NCBI GenBank assembly: GCA_963662155.1
Contig: OY759263.1
Span: 41,326,584 to 41,390,583 of the forward strand
From: Lamellibrachia columna
Lineage: Eukaryota; Annelida; Polychaeta; Sabellida; Siboglinidae
Direction of reading: 5' to 3'
Length of the DNA: 64,000 bases
Below are positions 39,601 through 50,900 of this stretch, one piece after another. The position numbers and the translations under genes were made by a program. The notes under the pieces were generated by a model that ran no database searches, was not told the origin of the DNA, and worked only from the letters and a program-made list of their open reading frames with translations. How positions within the stretch are numbered: position 1 is the first letter of the stretch; every line of letters begins with the position of its first letter.

Positions 39601-42600
39601 GATGATTGTTATCTGAAACCAGTGTACTTTTGACAGATCCTCACGCCCTTCAAGCCAGCCAACTGGGCACAAGACACAGTCTTCCAGCTGGAGTCAACTC
39701 CATCACCTGAAGAGGCAGAAGATGAGGATGAGGCCCCGAACAGTGCAGACTCCCCTGTGGATGAGTCTGGCCCACAAGACGCTCCTGTGGCAGACGAGCC
39801 TGATGATACAAACGCTGGAGTCGAGGGCAGTCTGGGTAGGCAGACTGATGACGTTGTCGTTGAGAACATCGGCAGTCGCAATGGCAACAGTCGGTCATCT
39901 ACAGCCACACCGGAACTTCCAGTCAATCAAGAACTGCGCCACCGTGGCACCGCTAAGCAGTGAGTACATCCTGCAATTTGGCTTTGTAAAGTAACCATTC
40001 ATAATTTAACAAGATTTAACAAGATTGCCATCCCAAACAACAAGTTCAAGATGGCAAGTGGACAAGGAAGCCATTGGCTTATCGAGAGTCCAACAATTTT
40101 CTCATCTATTTGTAGCCCGCCCTAATCAAATATCTGTAAATTCTATTTTTAAACATATTCACACTACTAGCATTAACACAATCATTTGGCAGTTTGTTCC
40201 ATTCATTTATCACCCTATGTGAGAAAGAGTACTTTCTCATGTCCAACCTACACTGCGTCTTAACTAATGCTGCTTTGTGTCCTCTGGTTCTACTGCCTTT
40301 TTTAAGTTTGAAGAACATATTCCTATCAACATCCTCATAACCATTCACTATTTTAAACACTTCTATTTGATCTCCTCTTAGTCTCTGGTCTGCAGCAGTG
40401 ATAGAGGGGGTGAGGAAGAGAGCGAGGGTGTTTGTGGGGGATTCGATAGTTAGGAAGACCGACAGAGTCTTAAACAAGGGAGATGATGTGGTGGTCTGCT
40501 TGCCTGGAGCCAAAATAGAGGCGATAACTGAGAGGGTAAAAAACATCGTAGGCTCGGGTAAGGGTGGATCTGTTTTAGTACACGTAGGGACAAATAACGT
40601 AGAGAGGGAGGGTACAACTGCCATAGTTAGGAAATATAGGCAGTTGGTCAGAACACTAAAACAGACGCGGGTTGAGCAGGTAATACTGTCAGGGATTTTA
40701 CCTGTAATGGGCAGGAGGGGTCACAAATATCGAAATTGTCGGGGGATGGCAATTAACATGTTAGTCCAGAAGTTATGTAGGGAAGAGGATGGTGGATTTA
40801 TGGGGAAGTTTTGTTGGGAGGGCTGATATGTACATGAAGGATGGGCTTCATTTAAGTGGAAAGGGGGCGGCAGTATTCGCGGACAAACTTTCAGCAGCAG
40901 TAGATAGTGACTTGGGTACAATGACAAATATTTTTGGAAGTAAACATTCTTTAAACTAGAAGTGCAGGGGGGTTACCTACAGGTGTCTCAAGCAGAACAA
41001 GAAGCCACTAGCACAGATAAACCAATATCAAATCATCCGAAAAACATCTCTGAAAAAGGTTATAGATGCGTATGTTTAAATGCAAGGAGCATAGTAAATA
41101 AAAAAAACGAATTAAACATTATGGTAGAAGATATTGACCCTCACATAATTGGTATAACTGAATCATGGGCCAACATAGACATAACAAATGCTGAATTAGG
41201 ACTGACAGGATATGTAATGTTTAGGAAAGATCGAATAGGAAGAAGGGGCGGGGGAGTTATTTTATATGTTAAAGAATCTATTCAGGCTTATGAAATAAAA
41301 CTAGAAAGGGAAGCAGATTGCGATGAAGCTGTTTGGTGCAAAATTGTTTCAGGAAATTCAAAATTAACTATTGGATTAGTTTACCGAAGTCCAAACATAA
41401 ACGAAGAGGACAACACAAAAATAAAAACGCTATAAAGGAAGTTAGTAAAGGGGAATGTATCATAATGGGAGATTTTAACCATGGACACATACAATGGAAT
41501 TCTCTAGAGAGCACAGGGATTGAGGACCAACAATTTCTATCTTTAATCCAGGATAGCTTTCTTACTCAGCACGTACTAGAGCTAACCAGGGGAGAAAATG
41601 TATTAGATATAGTTTTGTCATCACAAAAAGAATTAGTGGACAATGTAAAAATATTTGAACCATTGGGTAATAGTGACCATAATTAAATACATTTTGACAT
41701 CAATGTAAAATCAGAAAGTAAAAATAAGAAAACGTACAAGAGAAACTTCCACAAAGGTAACTACAAAGATATGAGAAAATACTTAGCAAAGCTAGATTGG
41801 AATAACATGCTGATGAATAAGACCGCAATTGAATGTTGGAATATTCTAAAATATGAAATTGAGAGTATCATCGATAAATTTGTTCCCTTCCAAAAACAAG
41901 GAAAACGGTGTAGAAAGAAACACTTGTCAAAAGAGGCTATTAGAAAAATAATGCTAAAACAAACTATGTGGAGGGTTTATAGGCATACCAGAAAGGACGA
42001 AGACTATGCAAAATATAAAGAGGCACTTAATGCAGCTACAACTGAAATCAGACAATCTAAAAGAAGCTATGAGCAAAAACTAGCTTGTAACATAAAAAAT
42101 GACAGCTAGAGTTTTTATGCATATGTCAGGAGTAAACAAAACGTACAAGACAAGGTTGGACCTCTAGAAGACAGTGCTGGAAATATAATATCACAGGGGT
42201 TTTTAATGGCGGAAGACCTAAATGGTTACTTCAGTTCAGTATTTACCAAAGAAGATATTAGTTCATTACCAGTTGCTGATGCTAAATTTCAGGGGGCTAA
42301 ATCTGACTATTTAGGTCCGTTAGTTGTAACTCCAGAATTGGTAGCTAAGAAAATAAAGGCAATGAAGGATAACAAATCACCGGGAGTGGATGGGATTCCT
42401 CCAAAATTACTAATGGAAACAGTAGAACAAATCAGTATACCACTTGCAAGAGTATTCAACTTGTCATTAAAAGAGGGAGTTGTTCCGTTTGAATGGAAAG
42501 AAGCAAACATCATACCATTATTTAAAAAGGGTTCGAGAAATAAGTCAGAGAATTACAGACCAGTGAGTTTAACGTCAGTGATTTGTAAATTATTAGAAAG

Positions 42601-44496
42601 GTTAATTAAAGACCATATGGTGGACTTCCTCGTTAAGCATAAATTATTAAATTCATCTCAACATGGATTCCTTAAAGCGAGGTCATGCTTAACAAATATG
42701 TTATGTTTTTTGGAAGAAATCACTAAGTGGATAGACGTGGGATCGCCAGTAGATATTATCTACTTAGATTTTCAGAAAGCTTTTGACAAAGTGCCACATC
42801 AAAGATTACTACTTAAATTAAAAGCCCATGGTATCGGGGATAGCATAACTGACTGGATAGAACAATGGCTGACTGACAGAAGACAACGAGTTGTAGTAGA
42901 TGGAGAAGTTTCAAATTGGAAATCGGTTTTGAGTGGGGTACCTCAAGGATCAGTATTAGGACCTATATTATTCTTAATTTATATCAATGACTTGGACGAC
43001 AGTATAACAAGTAACGTACTGAAATTTGCGGATGACACAAAACTGTTTAGAAAGGTTAATACTGATGGTGATAAACAACATTTACAAAACGATCTAGACA
43101 GATTAGTGAAATGGTCTGAGAAATGGCAGATGTTGTTCAATTTTGGGAAATGTAAATGCCTACATACAGGACATAGGAACTTGAATGTAAACTATAAAAT
43201 GGGAGATACTGTTCTGGGTACTACTGTAAAAGAAAAGGACTTAGGAGTTACAATAAGCGCTGATATGAAAGTTTCAGAGCAGTGTGGTATTGCAGCTTCA
43301 AAGGGTAATCAAATTCTTGGATTGATTAGAAGAAACATAACATACAAGGGAAAAAAGTTAATTATACCTCTTTATAAAGCAATAGTTAGACCTCATTTAG
43401 AATACTGTATACAAGCATGGAGACCATATCGTAAGAAGGATATAGATACGCTTGAACGCATACAAAGGAGAGCAACTAAAATGATTCCAGAACTGAGAGA
43501 CCTTAGTTATGAAGAACGCCTGAAAGAATGTGGTTTAACAACTCTAGAGACAAGGAGGTTAAGAGGAGATCAGATTGAAGTTTTTAAGATATTGAATGGG
43601 TATGAAAATATTTATAGAAATATGTTTTTCTCACTCAAGAAGGATAGCAGAACTAGAGGACATGAGGTAAAATTAGTAAAGGATCAATGTAGATTGGACA
43701 TCAGGAAGCACTCGTTCTCACAGAGGACAATAAATGAATGGAACAAATTGTCTACAGATTGTGTAACTGCTAGCAGCGTGAATATGTTTAAAAACAAGGT
43801 TGACACATATCTCAGGAGGGCGGGCTATAAGTAGATGAACATTGTTGGACTCTCGATAAGCCAATGGCTTCCTTGTCCACTTGCCATCTGGGCCTTTGGC
43901 TTGGATGGCAAATCTTGTTAAATCTTGTTAAATCTTGTTATAGTGTTGTCAGACCACATTGTAATTAGCGACTTTTGTAACTAAGGTCTCTCAATTCTGG
44001 AATCATTTTAGTTGCTCTTCGTTGTATTCTTTCTAGCTTGTCTATGTCCTTTTTACGATATGGCCTCCATGCTTGAATACAATATTCCAAATGTGGTCTA
44101 ACAATTGCTTTGTACAGGGGTACAATTAGCTGTTTCTCCTTATATATGATAGTTCTCCTAATTAGCCCTAGAATTTGATTTCCTTTCGAAGCAGCAATCC
44201 CACATTGCTCTGAAACTTTTATGTCAGCACTAAATGTTACTCCTAAGTCCTTTTCTAGTGTGATTCTACCTAGTACAGCATCCGCCATTTTATATTCTCC
44301 GTCCATGTTTCCATGTCCTATGTGTATACATTTACACTTCCCAAAATGTAATAACATTTGCAATTTTTCTGACCATTTAGCTAATTTATCTACATCATCC
44401 TGTAAACTTTGTTTATCTGTATCATTAGTAACCTTTCTGAATACTTTTGTTTCATCTGCAAATTTGAGTACTTTGCTAGATGTCATCTTCCAAATC

Positions 44497-44552
<56 letters not shown>

Positions 44553-44893
44553 GATTTGGAAGATGACATCTAGCAAAGTACTCAAATTTGCAGATGAAAC
44601 AAAAGTATTCAGAAAGGTTACTAATGATACAGATAAACAAAGTTTACAGGATGATGTAGATAAATTAGCTAAATGGTCAGAAAAATTGCAAATGTTATTA
44701 CATTTTGGGAAGTGTAAATGTATACACATAGGACATGGAAACATGGACGGAGAATATAAAATGGCGGATGCTGTACTAGGTAGAATCACACTAGAAAAGG
44801 ACTTAGGAGTAACATTTAGTGCTGACATAAAAGTTTCAGAGCAATGTGGGATTGCTGCTTCGAAAGGAAATCAAATTCTAGGGCTAATTAGGA

Positions 44894-44961
<68 letters not shown>

Positions 44962-47900
44962 GTATAGGGCTTAATACTGAACCCTGTGGTACCCCACTCA
45001 AAACAGATTTCTAGTTTGAAATCTCACCACCTACTATTACTCTCTGTCTTCTGTGTGTAAGCCACTTTTCTATCCAGTTCATTACCTATTACATTACGTA
45101 TACCATGGGCTTTTACCCACTTTGTAATTTCTTCAAAAAAACATAAGAGATTGGTTAGACATAACCTTGCTTTTAGGAACCCATGTTGAGATGTATTTAT
45201 TAATTTATGTTTTACAAGGAATTCCACCATGTGGTCTCTAATTAATGTTTCGAGTAATTTACATACAACTGATGTAAAACTCACTGGTATGTAATTTTCT
45301 GGCTTGTTCCTCGATCCCTTCTTAAATAGCGACGTAATGTTTGCTCCTTTCCATTCTGAAGGAACTATTCCTTCTTCTAGTTAAAGTTAAACAATTTTGC
45401 AAGTGGTGTACTAATTTGCTCAATAATTTCCTTAAGCAGTTTCGACGGTATCCCATCAACTAATGATATATAATGTGGCTTTGTATAGGGAGCAGATAGT
45501 CTAGCCTCTAGGGATCCATTATTAAAACGCCCTCCTCAAATTATTTAGCCCATCGTGAATCAGGTCCGTTGACTTTCAGAGTTGCATTGTGTGAATATTT
45601 AAGTAATATGTAGTGTGTGAATAGTTTAAGTAATATGTAGTGTGTGTGAATAGTTTAAGTAATATGTAGTGTGTGAATAGTTTAAGCAATATGTAGTTTG
45701 TGAATAGTTTAAGTAATAGGTAGTGTGTGAATAGTTTAAGCAATACGTAGTGTGTGAATAGTTTAAGTAATATGCGAAGTCGGTTTAATAAAAGAATTTT
45801 AGATCGTTAGATCGGGTAACTTGCAAAAGTGTGAATAGCCTTATTCTTCTTGTTCTTCTTCCCCCTTGGTGCCTTGTGGGGTGGGGGCCCATGAATAGCA
45901 TTATTCTTCTTTTTCTTCTTCCCCCTTGGTGCCTTGTGGGGTGGGGGCCTGTGAATAGCTTTATTCTTGTTCTTCTTCCCCCTTGGTGCCTTGTGGGGTG
46001 GGGGCCTGTGAATAGCTTTATTCTTCTTGTTCTTCTTCCCCCTTGGTGCCTTGTGGGGTGGGGGCCCATGAATAGCATTATTCTTCTTTTTCTTCTTCCC
46101 CCTTGGTGCCTTGTGGGGCAGGGGCCCTTGAATAGCTTTATTCTTCTTGTTCTTCTTCCCCCTTGGTGCCTTGTGTGGTGGGGGCCCATGAATAGCATTA
46201 TTCTTCTTTTTCTTCTTCCCCCTTGGTGCCTTGTGGGGTGGGGGCCTGTGAATAGCTTTATACTTCTTGTTCTTCTTCCCCATTGGTGTCTTGTGGGGTG
46301 GGGGCCTGTACATAGCTTTATTCTTGTTCTTCTTCCCCCTTGGTGCCTTGTGGGGTGGGGGCCTGTGAATAGCTTTATTCTTCTTGTTCTTCTTCCCCTT
46401 GGTGCATTGTGGGGTGGGGCCCATGAATAGCATTATTCTTCTTGTTCTTCTTCCCCCTTGGTGCCTTGTGGGGTGGGCCCCATGAATAGCATTATTCTTC
46501 TTGTTCTTCTTCCCCCTTGGTGCCTTGTGGGGTGGAGGCCTGTGAGTAGCTTTATTCTTCTTGTTCTTCTTCCCCCATTGGTGCCTTGTGGGGTGGGGGC
46601 CCATGAATAGCATTATTCTTCTTCCCCCTTGGTGCCTTGTGGGGTGGGGGCCCATGAATAGCATTATTCTTCTTTTTCTTCTTCCCCCTTGGTGCCTTGT
46701 GGGGCGGGGGCCCTTAAATAGCTTTATTCTTCTTGTTCTTCTTCCCCCTTGGTGCCTTGTGGGGTGGGGGCCTGTGAATAGCTTTATTCTTCGTGTTCTT
46801 CTTCCCCCTTGGTGCCTTGTGGGGTGGGGGCCTGTGAATAGCTTTATACTTCTTGTTCTTCTTCCCCATTGGTGTCTTGTGGGGTGGGGGCCTGTGAATA
46901 GCTTTATTCTTGTTCTTCTTCCCCGTTGGTGCATTGTGGGGTGGGGCCCATGAATAGCATTATTCTTCTTGTTCTTCTTCCCCCTTGGTATCTTGTGGGG
47001 TGGGGGCCCATGAATAGCATTATTCTTCTTGTTCTTCTTCCCCCTTGGTGCCTTGTAGGGTGGGGGCCCATGAATAGCATTATTCTTCTTGTTCTTCTTC
47101 CCCATTGGTGTCTTGTGGGGTGGGGGCCCATGAATAGCATTATTCTTCTTGTTCTTCTTCCCCCTTGGTGCCTTGTGGGGTGGGGCCCATGAATAGCATT
47201 ATTCTTCTTGTTCTTCTTCCCCTTGGTGCCTTGTGGGGTGGAGGCCTGTGAGTAGCTTTATTCTTCTTGTTCTTCTTCCCCCTTGGTGCCTTGTAGGGTG
47301 GGGGCCCATGAATAGCATTATTCTTCTTGTTCTTTTTCCCCCTTGGTACCTTGTGGGGTGGAGGCCTGTGAGTAGCTTTATTCTTCTTGTTCTTCTTCCC
47401 CCTTGATGCCTTGTGGGATGGGGGCCTGTGAATAGCTTTATACTTCTTGTTCTTCTTCCCCCTTTGTGCCTTGTGGGGTGGGGGCCTGTGAATAGCTTTA
47501 TTCTTCGTGTTCTTCTTCCCCTTGGTGCCTTGTGGGGTGGGAGCCTGTGAATAGCTTAATGTTACAGTATATCATGCTGGACCACTTTTACAATTTTGTT
47601 GTCATTCGATCAATAATAATTTAATAGTTTATCTAATGATTTCACCAAACTTCATAATAAATTTGCACAAACGAGCTAGAATGTTGTAGTGGACATTAGA
47701 TAGTGAATTTTCGAGAAGCAAATCTGAAAAGAGACGAGTGACAAAGTGGAATTGGGAAGGAACTTCAACAGACTTTTGATTAGAACAGAACCTTTCTGTT
47801 TCTTGTGGACCAGTTTCTTTTCCTTTGTAATCAAGTAACATTTAATTATTATTTTTTATTTCCGTATCAACAGTATTAGTTTTATGTGTGGCGCTGCAAA

Positions 47901-50900
47901 CTGTTATAAATATGGTGCTATATAAATATATTATTATATTATAAAATAAATTATATTATTATTATAACCAGGGTTGACTGAATTACTTTTATTTTGTACT
48001 TGAGTAAAAGTAAGAGTAATTCACTTTGAAACTACTTGAATAAAAGTCAAAGTAGCTGGTAAAATAAACTACTTGAGTAAAAAGTAAAAGTACTTTTCAA
48101 AAGTACTTGAAGTAAAAGTAAAAAGTATTTTGAAAAATTACATTATCTTTAATGAGAGCTCACAACATCAAATACATTCAGTTAAATACAGAACTTAATT
48201 AATGATGAGGCACAATCTGTCTTTTTATCGACCTGTTCCACTGGGGTATGGGAGGAGCAAGATTGTACAACAGGATATGTGTATGCAAGTGTGATTGTAT
48301 CTGAGTAGGTAGAGGGTCAGTCCAGTACTAGTAGTAGCCTCTCAGGGAAACTGGTCAGAGGTAATACAACCTAGCACTGCCCATAGTAAAATTAACAAAG
48401 ACATTTGATGTCTAGCTGATCAAGCCATCTGGCTTGTGATCCCCCACTTTCTCATGTCTTCCCAGACATGTCTTATCAGCTCACACAAACATTGAAACAA
48501 CACGCTTTAGCAGCTAGCTGTGTTGGTTACCTGGTACCACCTGGGGCTAGAATTGATCAGAAGACAGACCAGTGCAACAGAGGAATGCTGTTGCTAATTG
48601 CAATTAAAAGTGACCTGTCAGGGCCCCTTTCCCTGTCCTTGATATTATTTATGCCTTATGGGTAAGCTTGAATAAGCCATTGCTGGGAAAGGATGCTGCC
48701 AAATGGCAGAGTATCAATTCTTTACTGTTTAGTTCTGTAGAGTAATCATTATTATGAATTTATTAAACATCTCAATATGAATTTTATTCGTGAAAGTAAA
48801 ATGCTGTTTAATGCTGATGTAAGCCGATAAGGCCATTGCTGACAATGCGAATGGGCGAAAATCGGTTCTCGTTTTCGATCCACGATGCGCGTTCGCTCAC
48901 GAATATCAGAATTGTGTCAGTGTATGGGGATTATCAATACATTGTCGAAATTGCAAACTTTAATATTTATAATATGTATTGGAAACTTACTGATTAGTAT
49001 TTTATATGGTGCAACGGAGACATTTGCATTGTTGTTTGAGATGGCGTTCAAGCGTTGTGTGCTCGGAGTGACATTTCATGTCAACGGCCTTGACCTGACC
49101 TATGCCAATATTTGGTAGACTTTGTTCACTGACGTAGATATAAAACAGTGGTTGCGTCGATTTCCCGAAGAGGTATGCATGCAAATATGATCGCGAACTG
49201 GCATGCGATTGAATGATATTAATAGCTTTTGGCCTGGCGACTATGAAAAGTTTTTTAAATGTCGTTGACGGTGGAGCGCCACCGCCAGCAGCAGCGATTT
49301 CGCAAAAAAATGTAACGAAAATATATTGCGAAGTAAATAAAAGTAACGGAGTAAAAAGTACTTTTACTTCGTTACATGCCAACCCTGATTATAACTGTAT
49401 TATTTAGGCAGACTGTGTGTTAAAAAACAAAGTTCCAATTTACCTGACATATTTTGTTCCTGATCATCATGTTGAGGTATGTTTGATGTAGTTTCTGTTG
49501 ATGCCACCAGGGAGCAGGTCTCTGAGAGTGATGCAGACCTTGGGCGCATCCAGTTGACTGTTCGGTACAGTGCCCAGCGCAACCGACTTGTGGCAGTCGT
49601 CCACAAGTGTGTGTAAGTACACGTTTATTCTCTCTAGACGATCTCGCAGCAGGGTTGTTTGATTTAAATCATTTGATTTAAATCATGACTTTAATCACTC
49701 CAAAAAAATCATATATTTATGATTTTTTATTTCCGTTTTTTTTAATCGCTGATTTATATAATATATATATTTACAATAATTGCTTATAAGCATCGAGATC
49801 AAAAAAGTTTTGTATGTTTTTTAATACAAAAGCTCAATGTGCGCACACTTGTGTAGTTGTATTGTCACCAGATAGCCTGATAGTCAGATATTTTGTGACA
49901 TTGTGTATGTTTGAGCTATTCCCTTTCTGAATGCTGTGAAGCCACACAAACTTGTCTTCAAGAGTAAGTATCTTTTCAAGTCAGAAGCCCTGAGTTTAAA
50001 GTCCACTTAGAGCTTGTGCTAGTTGTTACCAATTCAGTATGCTGACTCAAGTGAGACAGTCTGGGCTGCAATTGTCTAATACTGTACCAGTTTGCAGTCT
50101 GGTTAGAGACCCTTAGAGCCCTGGACAGGTGCTAATCCACCCTCTCAGCAAACAATAATTATCACAACTACAGCCACAGACACACAGCATGCTTTCCTTT
50201 CCAAGACAGATTATGCAACTACGGGGGTGAGGCCTTGTGGACATTGTCTAATGTCTTTATATAAGCAAATATTATGTACCCTCTGTTAAGACAAGTACCC
50301 AAATCGATTTGAATAGAACATATTTGAAAGAGTTTATAAATATAAACATCTATATAAATGTCTATACAAGATTTTAAAAAAAAAATTATTTAAATAAAAA
50401 AATAAGATTTTTTTATTTATCTTGATTTATTTTCAACCCTGCCTTGCAGTGTACACAACGTACATGTTTTATGATGTCATTTATTGTCTAAGAAGGTAGT
50501 GAGCATCAACACAAACAGCTGGGAGATTGGAGGCTGAATGTTCAGAAGGGCATCAGAAGAAGAGAGAAGAAAAATTATCCACACAACTGCAAAAAGGAAA
50601 AAGACCAGAGGGCAGACCACATCTTAATTTCAAAGATGTTTTGAAACATGACGCAAAATCTTTCTATATTCTGACATGTGACATAGATGACATATCACTG
50701 TGACTGTTTTCTGTCCTAGCAACCTCCTGACCTGTGACACAAATGATGTGTCATTCTTCTCTATCTTGTAGTGGACTGCTGGCTTGTGATGCTGATGACA
50801 TGTCCGACCCTTACGTGCGTCTCTACCTGCTGCCTGACCGATCGAGTGCAACCAAGAAGAAGACGCAGACTGTGCGGAACAACCTGAGTCCTGTCTTTGA

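Larger units (their letters stand above)
40393..43931 (+). mobile_element. Near full-length CR1-like LINE, inactivated
   Basis: A non-LTR retrotransposon in the sense orientation within intron 17. ORF1 has an SGNH/GDSL esterase domain, ORF2 an APE-type endonuclease and a reverse transcriptase. The 3' end is a short UTR and tandem AATCTTGTTA units, shared with the fragment at 32.9 kb. ORF1 has a frameshift; ORF2 has one frameshift and two stops. It sits in an older antisense copy (40005-40392 and 43975-45485), removing only about 40 bp of it. CR1 is my best family call, from the esterase ORF1 and the octamer-like tail; related L2/Rex1 clades are possible. Confidence 0.88.
43975..45485 (-). mobile_element. 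Older antisense CR1-like LINE, 5' segment with internal palindrome
   Basis: Read from 45485 down, the minus strand gives RT blocks ([26 protein letters not shown], then [14 protein letters not shown]). After an AT run and an inverted duplication come the block after FAD ([10 protein letters not shown]) and [15 protein letters not shown]. That is where it breaks, at the younger LINE's insertion. The AT runs grew at the codons for the FLIYIND motif. The copy is frameshifted and dead. Confidence 0.85.
45523..47772. mobile_element. MITE-like element, CCTCCTCAA family, copy B, expanded by tandem arrays
   Basis: Left end CCCTCCTCAAATTATTTAGC; right end near GGAATTGGGAAGGAACTTC. Internal landmarks match copy A (GTGTGAATAGTTTAAGTAAT, GGTTTAATAAAAG, GATTTCACCAAAC, CACAAACGAGCTAG). 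About 1.9 kb of minisatellite has grown inside it. Copy A without arrays is about 405 bp. Confidence 0.65.

Noticed and set aside
40005..43931. A large TIR DNA transposon, because the ends are inverted repeats
   Set aside because: Both ends are LINE 3' ends in opposite orientation, explained by nesting of two LINEs; the coding parts are RT and endonuclease.
45807..47105. Lys/Pro-rich ORF of 432 codons and matching plus-strand hydrophobic ORFs
   Set aside because: All come from the 60-bp minisatellite, open on both strands; there is no unique sequence or splice support.
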